DNA of 64,000 nt from NCBI GenBank assembly GCA_963802415.1, contig CAWDIH010000003.1, positions 186,001 to 250,000 on the forward strand, given 5' to 3'. Below, in pieces: positions 63,450-64,000 of this stretch. Origin of the DNA: DATAES01 sp963802415. GTDB lineage: Bacteria; Actinomycetota; Acidimicrobiia; Acidimicrobiales; JACDCH01. Below the pieces are notes generated by a model. It was not told the origin of the DNA. It was given only the letters and a program-made list of their open reading frames with translations, and did not search any database. Positions within the stretch are counted from its first letter, which is position 1; each line of letters begins with the position of its first letter. A program made the translations under genes and the position numbers.

Positions 63450-64000
63450 TCAGATCTGGCAGTTGGGGCAGTAGAAGGTCGAGCGCGAGCCGAGCTTCTC
63501 CCGGACGATCGTGGTGCGGCAACGCCGGCACGCCTGTCCTTCGCGGTCGTAGGCCTGGTGCTGGTCCTGGAAATCACCCGGTCGGCCGTGCAGGTCGACG
63601 TACTGCTGATCTCCGAGCGTCGAGCCGCGGTGCTTCACCGCTTCGTGGAGCACCTCGACGATGGCGCGGTACAGCCGCCGGATCTCCATGGTGGACAAGG
63701 ACTGCGGCGTGCGGTCGTGGCGCAGACCGGCTTCCCACAAGATCTCGTCGCTGTAGATGTTGCCGAGCCCGGCCACGAACGACTGGTCCATCAGCAGCGG
63801 CTTGAGCTTCGTCGTGCGGCCGAGCAGCATCTCGCGGAACTTGACCCACGGGATCGGATCGTCCACCGGATCCATGCCGAGCGAGGCGAGCTCGGGGACC
63901 TCTTTGGTGAGCTCGTCCGGTGCGCTGACGAAGAGCTCGCCGAACGTGCGGGGATCGACGAAGCGAAGCTGTCCGCCCTGCGTGAACGTGAACACGACAT
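63450..64000 (-). CDS. mutM: Formamidopyrimidine-DNA glycosylase, partial (N-terminus outside window)
   Basis: C-terminal 183 or so residues of MutM/Fpg, which removes oxidised purines such as 8-oxoguanine. Seen: QLRFVDPRTFGELFV, LKPLLMDQSFVAGLGNIYSD (helix-two-turn-helix with conserved Asn), EILWEAGLRHDRTPQSLS and the zinc finger CRRCRTTIVREKLGSRSTFY then CPNCQ at the C-terminus. The catalytic N-terminal proline lies beyond base 64000. The stop at 63450 is only about 8 bp from the last R3 unit. Confidence 0.95.
   Translation of the reverse strand, partial: VVFTFTQGGQLRFVDPRTFGELFVSAPDELTKEVPELASLGMDPVDDPIPWVKFREMLLGRTTKLKPLLMDQSFVAGLGNIYSDEILWEAGLRHDRTPQSLSTMEIRRLYRAIVEVLHEAVKHRGSTLGDQQYVDLHGRPGDFQDQHQAYDREGQACRRCRTTIVREKLGSRSTFYCPNCQI

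Noticed and set aside
62923..63474. A 183-codon open frame through the repeats
   Set aside because: The frame stays open by chance of composition. A period of 85 shifts the frame each unit, and the product is low-complexity repeats.
1..64000. tRNA, rRNA, tmRNA or riboswitch genes
   Set aside because: I looked for tRNA-like T-loops (GGTTCGAnTCC) with a closing acceptor stem and for conserved rRNA blocks in the gaps between genes and saw none that fold. A covariance-model scan would be decisive.

Overview
The window looks like chromosomal DNA of a GC-rich actinobacterium, most probably a member of the class Acidimicrobiia or a close relative. The organism call is an inference. It rests on the strong GC bias, frequent GTG and TTG starts, actinobacterial marker families (a DUF2469 protein beside yraN and rplS, a TIGR03086-type protein, a PPK2 kinase) and the order rpsB-tsf-pyrH-frr-cdsA-dxr-rseP-ispG-proS / rimP-nusA-ylxR-infB-ylxP-rbfA-truB-ribF-rpsO-pnp-M16-dapB. 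No rRNA, tRNA, CRISPR array, phage, plasmid or insertion sequence was recognised.

Layout. 1-4.5 kb: an acyl-CoA synthetase cut by the window edge and a YbaK-type deacylase on the minus strand. Divergent from them is a tight plus-strand operon of a DegT-type sugar aminotransferase, a Gfo/Idh/MocA dehydrogenase and a neutral-ceramidase-like protein. 4.5-12.9 kb: accessory metabolism, with PPK2, a TIGR03086 protein, a TTC38-like TPR protein, a di-iron ferritin-like protein, SURF1, a fatty-acyl-CoA ligase, a DedA-like membrane protein, an SDR and a small HTH protein. 12.9-31.5 kb: minus-strand translation and RNA-processing genes (dapB, M16 peptidase, pnp, rpsO, ribF, truB, rbfA, ylxP, infB, ylxR, nusA, rimP, a thioesterase, proS), interrupted at 18-21.6 kb by a lipoprotein, a secreted protein, a flavodoxin and a hydrolase. 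31.5-40 kb: isoprenoid, phospholipid and elongation genes (ispG, rseP, dxr, cdsA, frr, pyrH, tsf, rpsB). 40-54 kb: an M23/hydrolase fusion, xerC-like recombinase, dprA, comM, enoyl-CoA hydratase, yraN, rplS, trmD, rimM, khpA, rpsP, ffh, ftsY and an HtrA protease. 54-64 kb: a histidine kinase/response regulator pair, a divergent MoxR-DUF58-VWA operon, smc and the 3' part of mutM.

Two features set the window apart. First, at least 17 single-base indels, plus one 140-bp-offset duplication, break the reading frames of conserved and mostly essential genes (pnp, proS, ispG, cdsA, dprA, comM, yraN, trmD, smc and others). In most cases both halves of the protein are intact in two frames. I therefore annotate these genes over their full reconstructed spans and suspect sequencing or assembly error rather than gene decay. 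Second, three families of non-coding repeats sit between genes: a two-part palindrome (3 copies), a roughly 52-bp element with a hairpin core placed just after stop codons (3 copies), and an 85-bp unit present as an exact-phase six-copy tandem array between smc and mutM and as a single copy between moxR and the DUF58 gene.
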